From positions 1-64,000 of the forward strand of contig CAMYNL010000015.1 of NCBI GenBank assembly GCA_947259705.1: a DNA stretch of 64,000 nucleotides, given 5' to 3'. The notes under the pieces are model-generated. The model was not told where the DNA came from and searched no databases. It saw only the letters and a program-made list of their open reading frames with translations. The stretch is from an uncultured Gammaproteobacteria bacterium. GTDB lineage: Bacteria > Pseudomonadota > Gammaproteobacteria > Arenicellales > JAANXG01. The position numbers and the translations under genes were made by a program. Shown in pieces: positions 1 through 8,852 of the stretch (position 1 is the first letter of the stretch; each line of letters starts with the position of its first letter).

Positions 1-2
1 TC

Positions 3-434
3 AACCCGACAGCGGCGTGGGCTATCCAGCAATTGCGGGAAGCATTTCCTTACGACACCGCGCCAAAGTATCTTATTTTCGACCGCGACGCGATCTTCAG
101 TCCGCGTGTCGTGGACACGGTCAAAGCGATGGGTATCAAGCCGCGTCGCATCGCGTACCGCAGTCCCTGGCAGAACGGGGTTGCGGAGCGATGGATCGGC
201 AGTTGCCGTCGGGAACTCCTCGCGCACGTGGTTGTGTTTGGTCGCCGCCACTTGCTTCGACTGATGCGTTCTTACATTGACTATTATCACGAGGATCGTT
301 GTCACTTGGGTCTGGACAAGGATGCGCCACACCAACGATCCGTGATGCCACGACAATCCTCAACGGCCAAAGTTGTGGCGCTGTCGCGTGTGGGCGGATT
401 ACATCACCGTTACGAATGGCGCGAGGCGGCCTGA
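3..434 (+). CDS. Transposase, integrase-core (DDE) domain, 5' end off window
   Basis: The frame is open from base 3, so only about 143 C-terminal residues are seen. The fragment is the second half of an rve/integrase-core catalytic domain, which cuts and joins DNA ends during transposition. The second acidic residue lies in FDRDAIF and the glutamate in NGVAERWIG, about 35 residues apart as in D,D(35)E transposases. A C-terminal segment (SYIDYYHEDRCHLGL) is typical of the family. The first aspartate and any partner OrfA lie outside the window. The first ATG in frame is at 33 but is internal to the domain and not the real start. It marks the left region as accessory DNA. The exact IS family cannot be named, and whether the gene is intact cannot be judged. 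Confidence 0.8.
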   Translation, partial: NPTAAWAIQQLREAFPYDTAPKYLIFDRDAIFSPRVVDTVKAMGIKPRRIAYRSPWQNGVAERWIGSCRRELLAHVVVFGRRHLLRLMRSYIDYYHEDRCHLGLDKDAPHQRSVMPRQSSTAKVVALSRVGGLHHRYEWREAA

Positions 435-642
435 GACGTCGCTGATTTTCAAGGCTGCGGTCTCGCGGATGCGTAATGACGAGCGACAACGCGTAAATAC
501 ATGAATATGAAACTACTCGAGGAGATGGACGAAGAGGCTGTCTACTCAGCCGCATGAACAGATACGGGAGTTGCCTCCAACATAAAAGTGCGAAACATTC
601 TTGACACTACCAAGATAAAACGTATCACAATTTCAGACATCA
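435..642. other. Gap between transposase and TPR gene
   Basis: There is no coding sequence here that I can support. It lies between the transposase stop and the convergent stop of the TPR gene, and should hold the right end of the insertion sequence. I could not pick out a terminal inverted repeat because the left end is off the window. Confidence 0.4.
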
Positions 643-2427
643 CTATCGCGATACTAGATCCAGCTCTATGGCCAAGTCGCGAGCTAACATTCTCAGAGGC
701 CCATCCCATTCATCAAGGGTCTGCTGTCGATACGTTTGCACCCGCGGATAGGGAACGAATGAGAACGCATCGGTGCCCCAGCGCCAGTCGGGGACTTTTG
801 CGAGTAAAACCCACGTTTGAGCCCCGAGCGCACCCGCCAAATGAGCAGTAGAATTGTCAGCGGTGATGATCAGATCGAGCGCGAGAAGCAGGGCACCACA
901 GTCGTCCGGGCTGGACATCGGATCGTAAGCGCCGGGTCTATGCACAGGGTGCCCCAGTGCTTGTGTAAGTTCGGCGCGTTCGTACGGACGATCGTCGTAC
1001 TGAATGTCGATGAAACAGACACCAGAAAACGCGCTCAGCGCGGTCCAGAGCCGGGGAGATATTTCACGATGTATGCGATCCTTGCGGTGCTTACCACCGG
1101 TCCAGGAAATCCCTACCTTTGGGCGAGCGTCGAGACCGACCAGATAACCTCGCCACCTCGCCACACCGCGATCGTCGGCTTGCAGTGCCGGACGGATCGC
1201 TCCTTCACCCACTCGCTCACAATAGGAGAGCACATGATCGAGCCGCCAGGCGTGCGGCGAGCCAGCGATGATCGACTCGAGATTGGTCGTGCTGCGAGGG
1301 AAGAAGCTAGCCTCCGGGAAAGATCGCTCGAACAGGTTCTTTAGGCGGTCATCACCTGCATAGCTCCAGGTGGCCGGGCGGGCATGCTGCCCAAGGCATT
1401 GCAGCAGAAACACCTCATCGCCAAGGCCCTGTTCTCCGAGCACCAGCGTCTGTTCCATAAATTGCTCGTTTTCTTTTACGCCTCCCGCCAGGCGAAGGCT
1501 CAGTAACTCACCAGCCCACTCCGGGTGATCGAATCGGAATTGATAGTGCGGCAGAGCACGGGTGATCTCGCCGGCCCGCAACAGGTGAATCGCGTAGTTC
1601 AGGTTGAAGTGGGGGTGGTGCGGCGCCGCGTCCAGGGCGCGGCGGTGATACGGCTCGGCCTTAGCGGGCTCCGCACAAGCATCATACGCACAGGCAAGAT
1701 TCGACAGCGTGTCGGCGGCGCCGTCGTTTACCGAAAGGGCGCGCGTCAAACACCGGATGCCCTCCTCAGGTTTACCGGTCATCGCCAGCAGGTTACCGAG
1801 ATTAGTGAGCGCTTGTGAGTGTTGGTTTTCAGTCTCGACGGCCCGCTCGAAGCACAGCCTTGCCTTGTCGAAGTGCTCGCATTGCACGAGCCCGTTGCCG
1901 ATGTCGATCCATAATTCCGGTCGATCTTCGGCGTCTGCCATCAGTTCAGTCAACAGCGCCGACGCAGAAGCGCCGTCCCTCCGCATCAAGAGACATTGGA
2001 CGAGCAACATGCGCACAGGCACTGCCCGCGGTTGTTGCCGCAGTAAATCGCGGAGATATTCTACAGACCGGTTGGCTTCGCCCGCCTGAAGAAGAGCATG
2101 AGAGATGTTGTAGAGCGTATCCGGGCGATCCGGTTGAACAGCCAGAACCCGTTCATAAGCGGTAATGGCCTCGGCTAGTTTGCCGGTATGCGCCAGGGCA
2201 ACGCCGAGATTGTTGCGGTAATCGGTGTCGGTGTCGTTCAGTTCCACCGATCGTTTCAGTCGCTCTACTGCGGCCGCATGCCGACCGAGTTGGTGGGCAC
2301 TGACACCCGCGATGTACCAGGCAAAATGGTCGTTGGGATCGGCATTAAGGCACGTCAGGCTGGCGGCCTCCACGCGCGTCCAGTCTCCCTGGCGAACCAG
2401 GGTGAGCAGATAATCCCTGCAAGCCAT
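643..2427 (-). CDS. TPR protein with glycosyltransferase-like C-terminal domain
   Basis: The protein has 594 residues. Roughly residues 1-300 are a series of 34-residue tetratricopeptide repeats (for example the units around AVERLKRSVELNDTD and AITAYERVLAVQPDRP). The C-terminal 250 residues resemble the glycosyltransferase-like domain often joined to TPRs (VGISWTGG near the start of the second half; TADNSTAHLAGALGAQTWVLL near the end). Proteins of this build are thought to glycosylate or scaffold protein partners, but the substrate here is unknown. I chose the ATG at 2427 because the longer frame (to 2523) would overlap the end of the upstream gene. No strong ribosome site is seen. It lies 62 bases after the Tat-signal gene on the same strand and is probably co-transcribed with it. 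Confidence 0.8.
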   Translation of the reverse strand: MACRDYLLTLVRQGDWTRVEAASLTCLNADPNDHFAWYIAGVSAHQLGRHAAAVERLKRSVELNDTDTDYRNNLGVALAHTGKLAEAITAYERVLAVQPDRPDTLYNISHALLQAGEANRSVEYLRDLLRQQPRAVPVRMLLVQCLLMRRDGASASALLTELMADAEDRPELWIDIGNGLVQCEHFDKARLCFERAVETENQHSQALTNLGNLLAMTGKPEEGIRCLTRALSVNDGAADTLSNLACAYDACAEPAKAEPYHRRALDAAPHHPHFNLNYAIHLLRAGEITRALPHYQFRFDHPEWAGELLSLRLAGGVKENEQFMEQTLVLGEQGLGDEVFLLQCLGQHARPATWSYAGDDRLKNLFERSFPEASFFPRSTTNLESIIAGSPHAWRLDHVLSYCERVGEGAIRPALQADDRGVARWRGYLVGLDARPKVGISWTGGKHRKDRIHREISPRLWTALSAFSGVCFIDIQYDDRPYERAELTQALGHPVHRPGAYDPMSSPDDCGALLLALDLIITADNSTAHLAGALGAQTWVLLAKVPDWRWGTDAFSFVPYPRVQTYRQQTLDEWDGPLRMLARDLAIELDLVSR

Positions 2428-2489
2428 AGATGAATTTCTGAGTCTGCCGGTCGCCTTACCGTCAGGTACTGTGCCAGTTACAGATGCCT

Positions 2490-3035
2490 CTAGAGTGAAA
2501 TCGGCGCGTCCGCGGTGGTGCAAGGGACGAGCGCCGCCCCACCAATGTTTTCAACGTCAGTGATGGTCATGGAAACGGTCGTCTGCGCCGCAGGTGCACT
2601 GATTGGCGATAATATGCTTCCTCCTGGCAGGGATGCTGTGCCGTCACCCGCTGCGTTTGTTGCCCCGGTCAAATTTCCGTTGACAGTTGTACCGCTGGGT
2701 TGAAACGTGAACGTGACATCCATAGTCGAAATCGCGGTGAGGTCCAATCCGAAGTTGCTGGTTACAGCGTAGGCGACATCAACCGAGACCTGGTTCGTCG
2801 TTCCGCTCGTTCCATTATATGTCGCGTTGCTGAGCGAACAGGAACTAAACGAGACTAGCGGTGCTGGCGATGTCTGTGCGTGAGCTGGCAGGACCACCGA
2901 CTTCACGACCGGCCGCGTCCAGCGGTCTGGAAGCAATTTACTGCCGCCGACCGCGACACCGCCAATCCCCATGGCTTTAAGGAGTTTACGTCGGGAAGAA
3001 TGTCTCTGTTGCGGGCTGTTTTGTTTCTCTTTCAT
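2490..3035 (-). CDS. Secreted hypothetical protein with Tat-type signal
   Basis: The protein has 181 residues. The N-terminus has a twin-arginine signal: RR at residues 15-16 followed by KLLK and a glycine/valine-rich hydrophobic stretch. A WTRPVVKSVVLPAHAQ segment follows, with a plausible AHA cleavage site near residue 54. The mature part is rich in Ser, Thr, Gly and Asn, has two cysteines far apart, and looks like a small beta-sheet domain. I do not recognise a family beyond the signal. It probably folds in the cytoplasm or binds a cofactor before export. It is the first gene of a likely two-gene unit with the TPR protein downstream. Confidence 0.65.
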   Translation of the reverse strand: MKEKQNSPQQRHSSRRKLLKAMGIGGVAVGGSKLLPDRWTRPVVKSVVLPAHAQTSPAPLVSFSSCSLSNATYNGTSGTTNQVSVDVAYAVTSNFGLDLTAISTMDVTFTFQPSGTTVNGNLTGATNAAGDGTASLPGGSILSPISAPAAQTTVSMTITDVENIGGAALVPCTTADAPISL

Positions 3036-4065
3036 TGTTTGCCTATCTGCCGGAACCAGCCTGACCCGAAGCTGTGAGACTCTAGCATAGTGTCGACGGT
3101 TTCTCTACAGACGCCTGCAGCCAAAATTCTAATAGTAGGAATCGCAAGACTGATTTCCAATGGAAAGAATCGGTCTATACGGATAAGAAGCGTAACCGCT
3201 ATGCCGTTCGCCAGCAATGTGCACTCGAGGGCATACGAGCAGCACGCTGGCCAGGATGACGAGGGCATGGCGAGTCGAAGCTAAGATACGCGGTTCGCAG
3301 GAACGACTTTTCCAATGCGGACGTTGGCACATCTGTACCTTTAAAGTCCCAAATGGGTCGTTCTCGAGCATTGATGTCGCAGTGCAACAACTAGTTGTGA
3401 TCTTCAACAGCAACGGCCGCAACGGGCACTGGCCGGACCAAGTCCTTGAAGCATCTCTATGCCTGCTGTGCGGTCGAACTCAACCCTTCGTTTGTCTGGG
3501 TCCCTAATGACCGTTTAGAACGGTAAAGGTTAGATCTGAGTCAGCACATTTGAGGTGTTGACCGCAGAGAAACAGCCGATTACTAGACGACACACAACCG
3601 TTTCCTCGCCAAACTCAACCCAGCGAGAGACCGGAAAGGGCACACTAGAGACCAAGTAGCATTTTAGTCTTGGAAAAATTCGGATTTTCCACTTCGTCTC
3701 TGACCGGCCAACTCCAGACAAGTTAGCATGCTGGTGCTGATTGACCGCTTCATACTGGACAGCAGATTTTCAGATTCCCAAATTTGTGGTCAGCCTTCGA
3801 GACGGCGCAACAATTTAGTGCAATCCCGCACTCGGCGTTGAGCCCACGGGTTTCGCTCAAACCATGTAGCCAATTTAGGCTGTTGCGGTGCGTGTTCGGG
3901 ACGGCTGCCGCGAGGCTGAAATCAAGATCTAGGCGCTGATCGCCGCCGGTGGTGTACCGCTGCCAGCGCAGACCGCGGAGTTAGGCCCTCTCCCCCAGAT
4001 GGGTTAACATTGTGATATCGTCCGCACGACGCAGCCGTTCTTGCTCACTCTGTGCCCGTAAACCC
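3036..4065. other. About 1 kb with no supportable gene
   Basis: Short frames of 60-97 codons occur on both strands, but none has a ribosome site, a domain signature or base use like its neighbours. Base composition drops in places (AT-rich blocks around 3100-3200 and 3650-3800) relative to the flanking genes. It separates the divergently transcribed Tat-signal gene and helicase gene, so it should contain both promoters, but I could not fix either one. Confidence 0.5.
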
Positions 4066-7000
4066 ATGAAGATCCTCGTCTACCGCAGCCTCAATACTGC
4101 GGCTATCCCCGGCTACGAGAAGCTGGCCGCTTACCTCGCCGCCGATGACTTCCGCTCCGCCGACGTCAAAAAGGTCGGCGACAACCTCTACCGGGCGCGG
4201 CTGGACCGCAGCAACCGGCTGCTGTTCGCGCTCTATCGCCACAAGGGCGAGCGTTGTGCGCTGGTGCTGGAGTGCATCCACCAGCATGCCTACGAGAAAT
4301 CGTGCTTCCTCGCTCGCAGTGTGCGCATCGACGAGGACCGGATCTCGTCGGTGGACACGGGGGCGGCCGACAAGGCCCCGGAACTGTCGTATCTGAACCC
4401 GAAGCTGCCCCGTTTCCATCTGTTGGATAAGGTGCTGTCCTTTGACGAAGACCAAGAGACGGTCTATCGGCAGTCCCCGCCGCTGGTGATCATCGGCTCC
4501 GCCGGCAGCGGCAAGACCGCACTGACGCTGGAGAAGATGAAGGATGCGAGTGGCGACATCCTCTACGTCACGCGCTCGCCCTTCCTGGTGCAGAACGCCC
4601 GTGACCTCTACTATGCCAGCGGCTATCGCAACGACGAGCAGAATGTCGATTTCCTGTCCTTCCGCGAATACTTGGAGAGCATCCATGTCCCGGACGGTAA
4701 GGAGATTTCGCCTCGGGCCTTTGCAGGCTGGGCCCTCCGGCAACGGCTGCCGAGAGAGCTGAAGGATAGCCACCGTCTGTTCGAGGAGTTCCAGGGTGCG
4801 ATTACCGGCACCGAGGCCGAGAGTGCCTATTTGAGTCGCGCTGCCTACTTAGCCCTGGGTGTGAGGCAGTCGATTTACGGGCCGGAGACCCGCGGCGCCG
4901 TCTACGATTTGTTCGAGAAGTATCTGCGCTTCCTCGACGAGCAGGGGTGGTTCGACCCCAACATCGTTAGCCACGCCTGGTTAGAACGGGTAGAACCCCG
5001 TTACGATTTCGTCGTCGTCGACGAGGTCCAGGATCTGACCAACATCCAGCTGCTGCTGATCCTACGCGCGCTTCGGGACGAACGTAGCTTCCTGCTGTGC
5101 GGCGACTCCAACCAGATCGTTCACCCCAACTTCTTTTCCTGGGCCAAGGTCAAGACCCTGTTCTGGAGGGAACAAGGAGACGGCGCGCCGGCAGATTTGA
5201 TTCGCATCCTGAATGCCAACTTCCGCAACTCGCCCCAGGTCACCGAAATCGCCAACCGGCTGCTGCACATCAAGCACGCCCGTTTCGGCTCCGTGGACCG
5301 CGAGAGCAACTATCTGGTGCGCAGTTGCGGCCCCCGCCAGGGGCGGGTCGGGTTGCTAAAGGACAGCGATAAGGTCAAGCGCGACCTGGACCAGCGCACC
5401 GCCGCGTCAGCGCGCTTTGCAATCTTGGTCCTGCACCCGGAGCAAAAAACCGAGGTGCGCCAGTTCTTTCGCACGCCCTTGGTCTTCTCGATCCACGAAG
5501 CCAAGGGTCTGGAGTATGAGAATGTATTGCTTTACGGCTTCCTCTCGGGCGAGGAGCAGCGCTTTCGTGACATTGCCGAGGATCTGAGCGAAGAGGATCT
5601 GGAAGGCGAGCTGCGTTATGGCCGTGGCCGTGATAAAGGCGACAAGTCGCTTGAGGTCTACAAGTTCTACATCAACGCCCTGTACGTAGCCGTGACCCGG
5701 GCGGTGAAGAATCTCTACCTGATCGAGCCCCGCCCCAAGCAGCACTTGCTTGCGCTTCTTGGATTGACCGATGTCCACGAGGGCGTCGACGACGTCGAGG
5801 AACAGCGCTCCAGCCTCGATGAATGGCGCCACGAGGCCCATCGCCTGGAACTCCAAGGCAAGGACGAGCAGGCGGCCGAGATCCGCGCGCAGATCCTGAA
5901 GCAGCGCGAGGTGCCCTGGACTGTGCTGCGCGGTGATACCTTGGCGGAGCTGGAAGAAAAGGCGCTGGAGCGTCATGAAAAGAAAGCGCGTATCGCGCTG
6001 ATGGAATACGCCCTGGTCTATCGCGACCAGCGCCGGTTGAATGCCTTGGCCGAAGGCGGCTTCAAGGCGGCAAAGCGCCCGGACAAAGCCATGTCGTTGC
6101 TGGAGAAGAAGCACTATCTGCTCTACGGGCTCAAGCATTCGGGCGGCGTGTTGCGCGAGGTTGACAAATACGGCGTCGACTTCCGCAACGTCTTCGGCCA
6201 GACCCCGTTGATGATTGCAAGTCGTATGGGCAATGCCGAGCTCGCGGAGGCGCTATTGGATCGGGACGCGGACACCGGCCTGGTAGACGGCAATGGGCTC
6301 AACGCCTTTCAAATTAGCCTGGAGCGGGCCTGTGCCGACGAGCGATTTGCTCGCGCCAAACTGCCCGCGGTCTTCGAGCGACTGGCCCCGGCCAGCTTGG
6401 ACGTGCAGATAGAGGGGCGTCTGGTGAAGCTGGACCGGCGGTTGATGGAGTACCTGATGCTCTGCATCGCGATGGTATTGTTCTACCAGCGCCTCGGGGA
6501 GAACTGGGCATCGCGTCGCCGGTTGCTCTCGGCCGTTGACTTCGCAGACGTCCTCGATCACTTCCCCGAATCTGTCGCTCCGGCGCGCCGCAAGAAGCGC
6601 TCTTACATCTCCTCGATCCTGTCGAAAAACGAGGTCTCCCGGGAAGGCCCCTACAATCGCAAGCTCTTTCTGCGTGTACGACACGGTCAGTACTTGATCA
6701 ACCCGCAGCTGGCCCTGCGTGTCGAGGACGAGTGGCGGCGAATCTACGAACTGCTTTCGTTGGAACGGCTGGCCGGGCAGCTGCGCGATCCACTGCATTG
6801 GGCCGGCCAAGTATGGGACCTTAACGCTGACAGGCAGCGTGCCATCGTGGCGCTGCGTACGATGCTCAAGGATCTGAACGACGGCAGTGGCCTCCCGCAG
6901 CTGTTTCAAGGCGGTGCAGAGGAGGGAGAGCGAAAGGATCTCGCTCCCGGAGAAGAATCTGCCAGGAAGGAAGTCGTCGCAGAGCGGGGTCCCGGGCCGG

Positions 7001-7098
7001 GGCAGCCCGCGTTCCAGCCAAAGGAAGAAACGCGGAAGCAGGAAAAGAAGCCAAAATCGCGGGCTTCGGAGCAGCTGAGCTTCGAGCTCGACGATTGA
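4066..7098 (+). CDS. SF1 (UvrD/Rep-like) helicase with RelE-like N-terminus and ankyrin repeats
   Basis: The protein has 1010 residues from the ATG at 4066; a GTG at 4012 would add 18 residues and has no better ribosome site. Residues 1-82 look like a RelE/ParE-type fold (VGDNLYRARLD..NRLLF pattern); this is an inference. A superfamily 1 helicase core follows: Walker A GSAGSGKT at 144-151, Walker B DEVQD at 319-323, NFRNS near 385, HEAKGLEYENV near 477 and motif VI VAVTRA near 541. Residues about 690-765 hold ankyrin-like repeats (FGQTPLMIASRMGNAELAEALL). The C-terminus is a charged Lys/Glu tail. It should be an ATP-driven DNA motor, but is not UvrD, Rep, PcrA or RecB by layout. It stands alone beside an AbiE locus, which suggests a defence or mobile-element role. 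Confidence 0.8.
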   Translation: MKILVYRSLNTAAIPGYEKLAAYLAADDFRSADVKKVGDNLYRARLDRSNRLLFALYRHKGERCALVLECIHQHAYEKSCFLARSVRIDEDRISSVDTGAADKAPELSYLNPKLPRFHLLDKVLSFDEDQETVYRQSPPLVIIGSAGSGKTALTLEKMKDASGDILYVTRSPFLVQNARDLYYASGYRNDEQNVDFLSFREYLESIHVPDGKEISPRAFAGWALRQRLPRELKDSHRLFEEFQGAITGTEAESAYLSRAAYLALGVRQSIYGPETRGAVYDLFEKYLRFLDEQGWFDPNIVSHAWLERVEPRYDFVVVDEVQDLTNIQLLLILRALRDERSFLLCGDSNQIVHPNFFSWAKVKTLFWREQGDGAPADLIRILNANFRNSPQVTEIANRLLHIKHARFGSVDRESNYLVRSCGPRQGRVGLLKDSDKVKRDLDQRTAASARFAILVLHPEQKTEVRQFFRTPLVFSIHEAKGLEYENVLLYGFLSGEEQRFRDIAEDLSEEDLEGELRYGRGRDKGDKSLEVYKFYINALYVAVTRAVKNLYLIEPRPKQHLLALLGLTDVHEGVDDVEEQRSSLDEWRHEAHRLELQGKDEQAAEIRAQILKQREVPWTVLRGDTLAELEEKALERHEKKARIALMEYALVYRDQRRLNALAEGGFKAAKRPDKAMSLLEKKHYLLYGLKHSGGVLREVDKYGVDFRNVFGQTPLMIASRMGNAELAEALLDRDADTGLVDGNGLNAFQISLERACADERFARAKLPAVFERLAPASLDVQIEGRLVKLDRRLMEYLMLCIAMVLFYQRLGENWASRRRLLSAVDFADVLDHFPESVAPARRKKRSYISSILSKNEVSREGPYNRKLFLRVRHGQYLINPQLALRVEDEWRRIYELLSLERLAGQLRDPLHWAGQVWDLNADRQRAIVALRTMLKDLNDGSGLPQLFQGGAEEGERKDLAPGEESARKEVVAERGPGPGQPAFQPKEETRKQEKKPKSRASEQLSFELDD

Positions 7099-7457
7099 GG
7101 TCAGAACAGAAATTCTGGAAACACCACGAAGGTCACTCGGCCTGCTGTTTTCGAGGTACCCGTTGCTCGTGTCCGATCGTCGGCAAAACGTCCAATACCG
7201 GCCCTTCACGTGCTGAAGCTCGAATGGCAGCCGAGGGTCGTAAGCCGACTGTTAGGAAACGATGATATTCCCGTTCCTTGATCAATATCGAACGGCGGCT
7301 GTACCCGACTAAGCGGACCGATCAGACTGGTTAGAGCTGGCGGATATTGTTGCGAAGTACACGGCAACGTCATCCTTGTTTCCATGCATTGACGCCGGGC
7401 TTCAGACCATATCTTGTTGTAGAGATCTAGTCTAGGCGGCGTACGCGGGATCCTGCT
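7099..7457. other. Gap between helicase gene and AbiE locus
   Basis: No gene is supportable in these 359 bases. No clear terminator follows the helicase stop. The right end leads into the AbiE operator and promoter. Confidence 0.4.
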
Positions 7458-7505
7458 TGTGTATAAATATTGACATAAATGCTTATCTGTTGATACTTAT
7501 ACACA
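7458..7505 (+). promoter_or_regulatory. AbiE promoter framed by a perfect 9-bp inverted repeat
   Basis: TGTGTATAA at 7458-7466 is repeated in perfect inverted form as TTATACACA at 7497-7505, ending on the A of the antitoxin start codon. Between the arms lies a sigma-70-like promoter, TTGACA at 7470-7475 and TACTTA at 7494-7499 with an 18-base spacer. A smaller inverted pair (ATAA at 7475-7478 and TTAT at 7483-7486) sits near the centre. AbiEi antitoxins are known to repress their own operon by binding inverted repeats at the promoter, so this is the likely operator. Confidence 0.65.
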
Positions 7506-8113
7506 TGCCGGATGAGCAAACAAAAACAGAGCAGGTTCTCGAACTCGCAAAGCAAATGGGCGTGCTGCGCGTCCGCGACCTGACTTCGAGAGGAATACAT
7601 CCCGAATACCTGCGCCGGCTGTGCAAACAGGGCCTGCTGACGCGTACCGGGCGAGGGCTGTACGTGACAGCAGACGCCGAGATATCCGTTCATCACGGCC
7701 TTGCACAAGCCTGTAAACGGGTACCACACGGCATCATCTGCCTGCTATCCGCACTGCAATTCCACGAGATAGGGACCCAGAGCCCGTTCGAAGTATGGAT
7801 GGCTCTGGACCGCAGGGCTGCACGACCGCGGATCGATTATCCACCGCTGCGTATTATGCGTTTTTCCGGCGACGCGCTGACGGAAGGGATTGAGGAACGT
7901 ATTATCGAGGGTGTTCCGGTCAAGCTTTACAATCCTCCGAAGACCGTCGCGGATTGTTTCAAATATCGTAATAAGATCGGCCTCGATGTGGCAATGGAGG
8001 CGCTGCGGTATTGTCGCGAGCAGAGTAAATGCAACAACGACGATCTCTGGCGCTATGCGAAGATATGCCGAGTCGCAAATGTCATTCGGCCCTATCTCGA
8101 GGCAACCGCATGA
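7505..8113 (+). CDS. abiEi: AbiEi family antitoxin, type IV toxin-antitoxin system
   Basis: The protein has 202 residues from the ATG at 7505; a TTG at 7457 would add 16 residues but would place the start inside the promoter. The N-terminal 60 residues are the winged-helix AbiEi domain (LAKQMGVLRVRDLTSRGI, then LTRTGRGLYV), which binds the operon's operator. The remaining C-terminal part carries the conserved VPVKLYNPPKTVADCFKYR segment. In working systems the partner AbiEii is a nucleotidyltransferase toxin and AbiEi represses transcription and counters toxicity. Its stop overlaps the start of the toxin reading frame by four bases (ATGA), but that toxin is broken, so this antitoxin is now an orphan in this window. 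Confidence 0.85.
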   Translation: MPDEQTKTEQVLELAKQMGVLRVRDLTSRGIHPEYLRRLCKQGLLTRTGRGLYVTADAEISVHHGLAQACKRVPHGIICLLSALQFHEIGTQSPFEVWMALDRRAARPRIDYPPLRIMRFSGDALTEGIEERIIEGVPVKLYNPPKTVADCFKYRNKIGLDVAMEALRYCREQSKCNNDDLWRYAKICRVANVIRPYLEATA

Positions 8114-8381
8114 CAAAGAAACGACCTGTCAATCTCCAGCCTCTATTCACCAGCGGCTACTCAAAATGAGCGTCAGTCGGAGTGAGGATCCGAATCTCAC
8201 TCTGACAAGATTTGCCTTGGAGCGGTTGTTGTACCGGCTGGCTCAGTCTCAATTTTCGGACCAATTCATTCTCAAGGGTGCCATGTTGTTTTCGCTGTGG
8301 GCGGAATCACCTCACCGCCCAACGCGTGACCTACGCCAGATTTACGCCTACGCCAAACCTACGCCAAGGCCATATAACTAA
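8110..8381 (+). pseudogene. AbiEii toxin remnant (nucleotidyltransferase), frameshifted and truncated
   Basis: The start ATGACAAAG at 8110 overlaps the antitoxin stop and begins like AbiEii (MTKKRPVNL). This frame ends at a TGA near 8167. The next frame continues the protein without interruption: PASIHQRLLK, then LTRFALERLLYRLAQS, DQFILKGAMLFSLW and PHRPTRDL, which are the conserved AbiEii N-terminal motifs. One base has therefore been lost around 8135-8140. Similarity stops right after PTRDL at about 8333, before the nucleotidyltransferase core would continue. The rest is replaced by three CTACGCCA copies and a stop at 8379-8381. About two thirds or more of the toxin is missing, so it should be inactive. 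Confidence 0.8.
8331..8366 (+). repeat. Three short CTACGCCA repeats at the toxin break point
   Basis: CTACGCCA occurs at 8331-8338, 8348-8355 and 8359-8366, exactly where similarity to AbiEii ends. Short repeats at a break point suggest slippage or a small rearrangement. Confidence 0.6.
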
Positions 8382-8852
8382 TTGATAAAACAAGGGACAC
8401 GAGTCTGGCCCCGGGCACCACACTCCAGCGATAGCGATTCCCCACCTAAAAGCTTAGGAACCATCTGGGAACCGATGGCACCGGGTTTCACAGGAAAAAT
8501 CAAAATTGGGGACAGAGACCGATTGTTTCAGTGCTACCGGACGCGATGTCGCCGCAGCTCCTGATCCAGGATATTCGGAACAAGTCTAAACACACGGCCC
8601 GTTAGTATGGAGCCAACAGCAACCGGTAGCACGACAAACACAGTTCCTGAACAGCGTCCAAAACACCGCCAACTAAGGTAATTGAACCGGACACCGAAAT
8701 CCGGCATGCGGCTCCTGTTGCCCGGGCATAGAGCTGGTTGGGTTGCGCCGGGCAGATATGGATGTTCACCGACAACGCATCCGCCGCCACCATGCGGTTA
8801 TTTCTTTGCTAAGCCGGATATATTTCCTATTCTTCTTATGTGAGGGATTATT
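8382..8852. other. Gap with GGGACA-type repeat remnants
   Basis: No gene is supportable in these 471 bases. Two related motifs are present: GGGACACGAGTCTGGCCCC beginning at 8394 and TTGGGGACAGAGACC at 8506-8520. They resemble the motifs around 9645-9854. The stretch also contains the promoter region of the unrecognised gene that starts at 8853. Confidence 0.4.

Noticed and set aside
3129-3507. Overlapping frames of 63-97 codons on both strands
   Set aside because: No ribosome site or domain pattern. They look like chance frames or remains of an old non-coding repeat, which I could not confirm.
4045-4773. Long minus-strand frames (up to 318 codons) opposite the helicase gene
   Set aside because: They mirror the codon pattern of the helicase gene in GC-rich DNA; the plus-strand protein has all helicase motifs.
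8602-8793. 63-codon minus-strand frame
   Set aside because: No ribosome site or recognisable family; treated as part of the gap.
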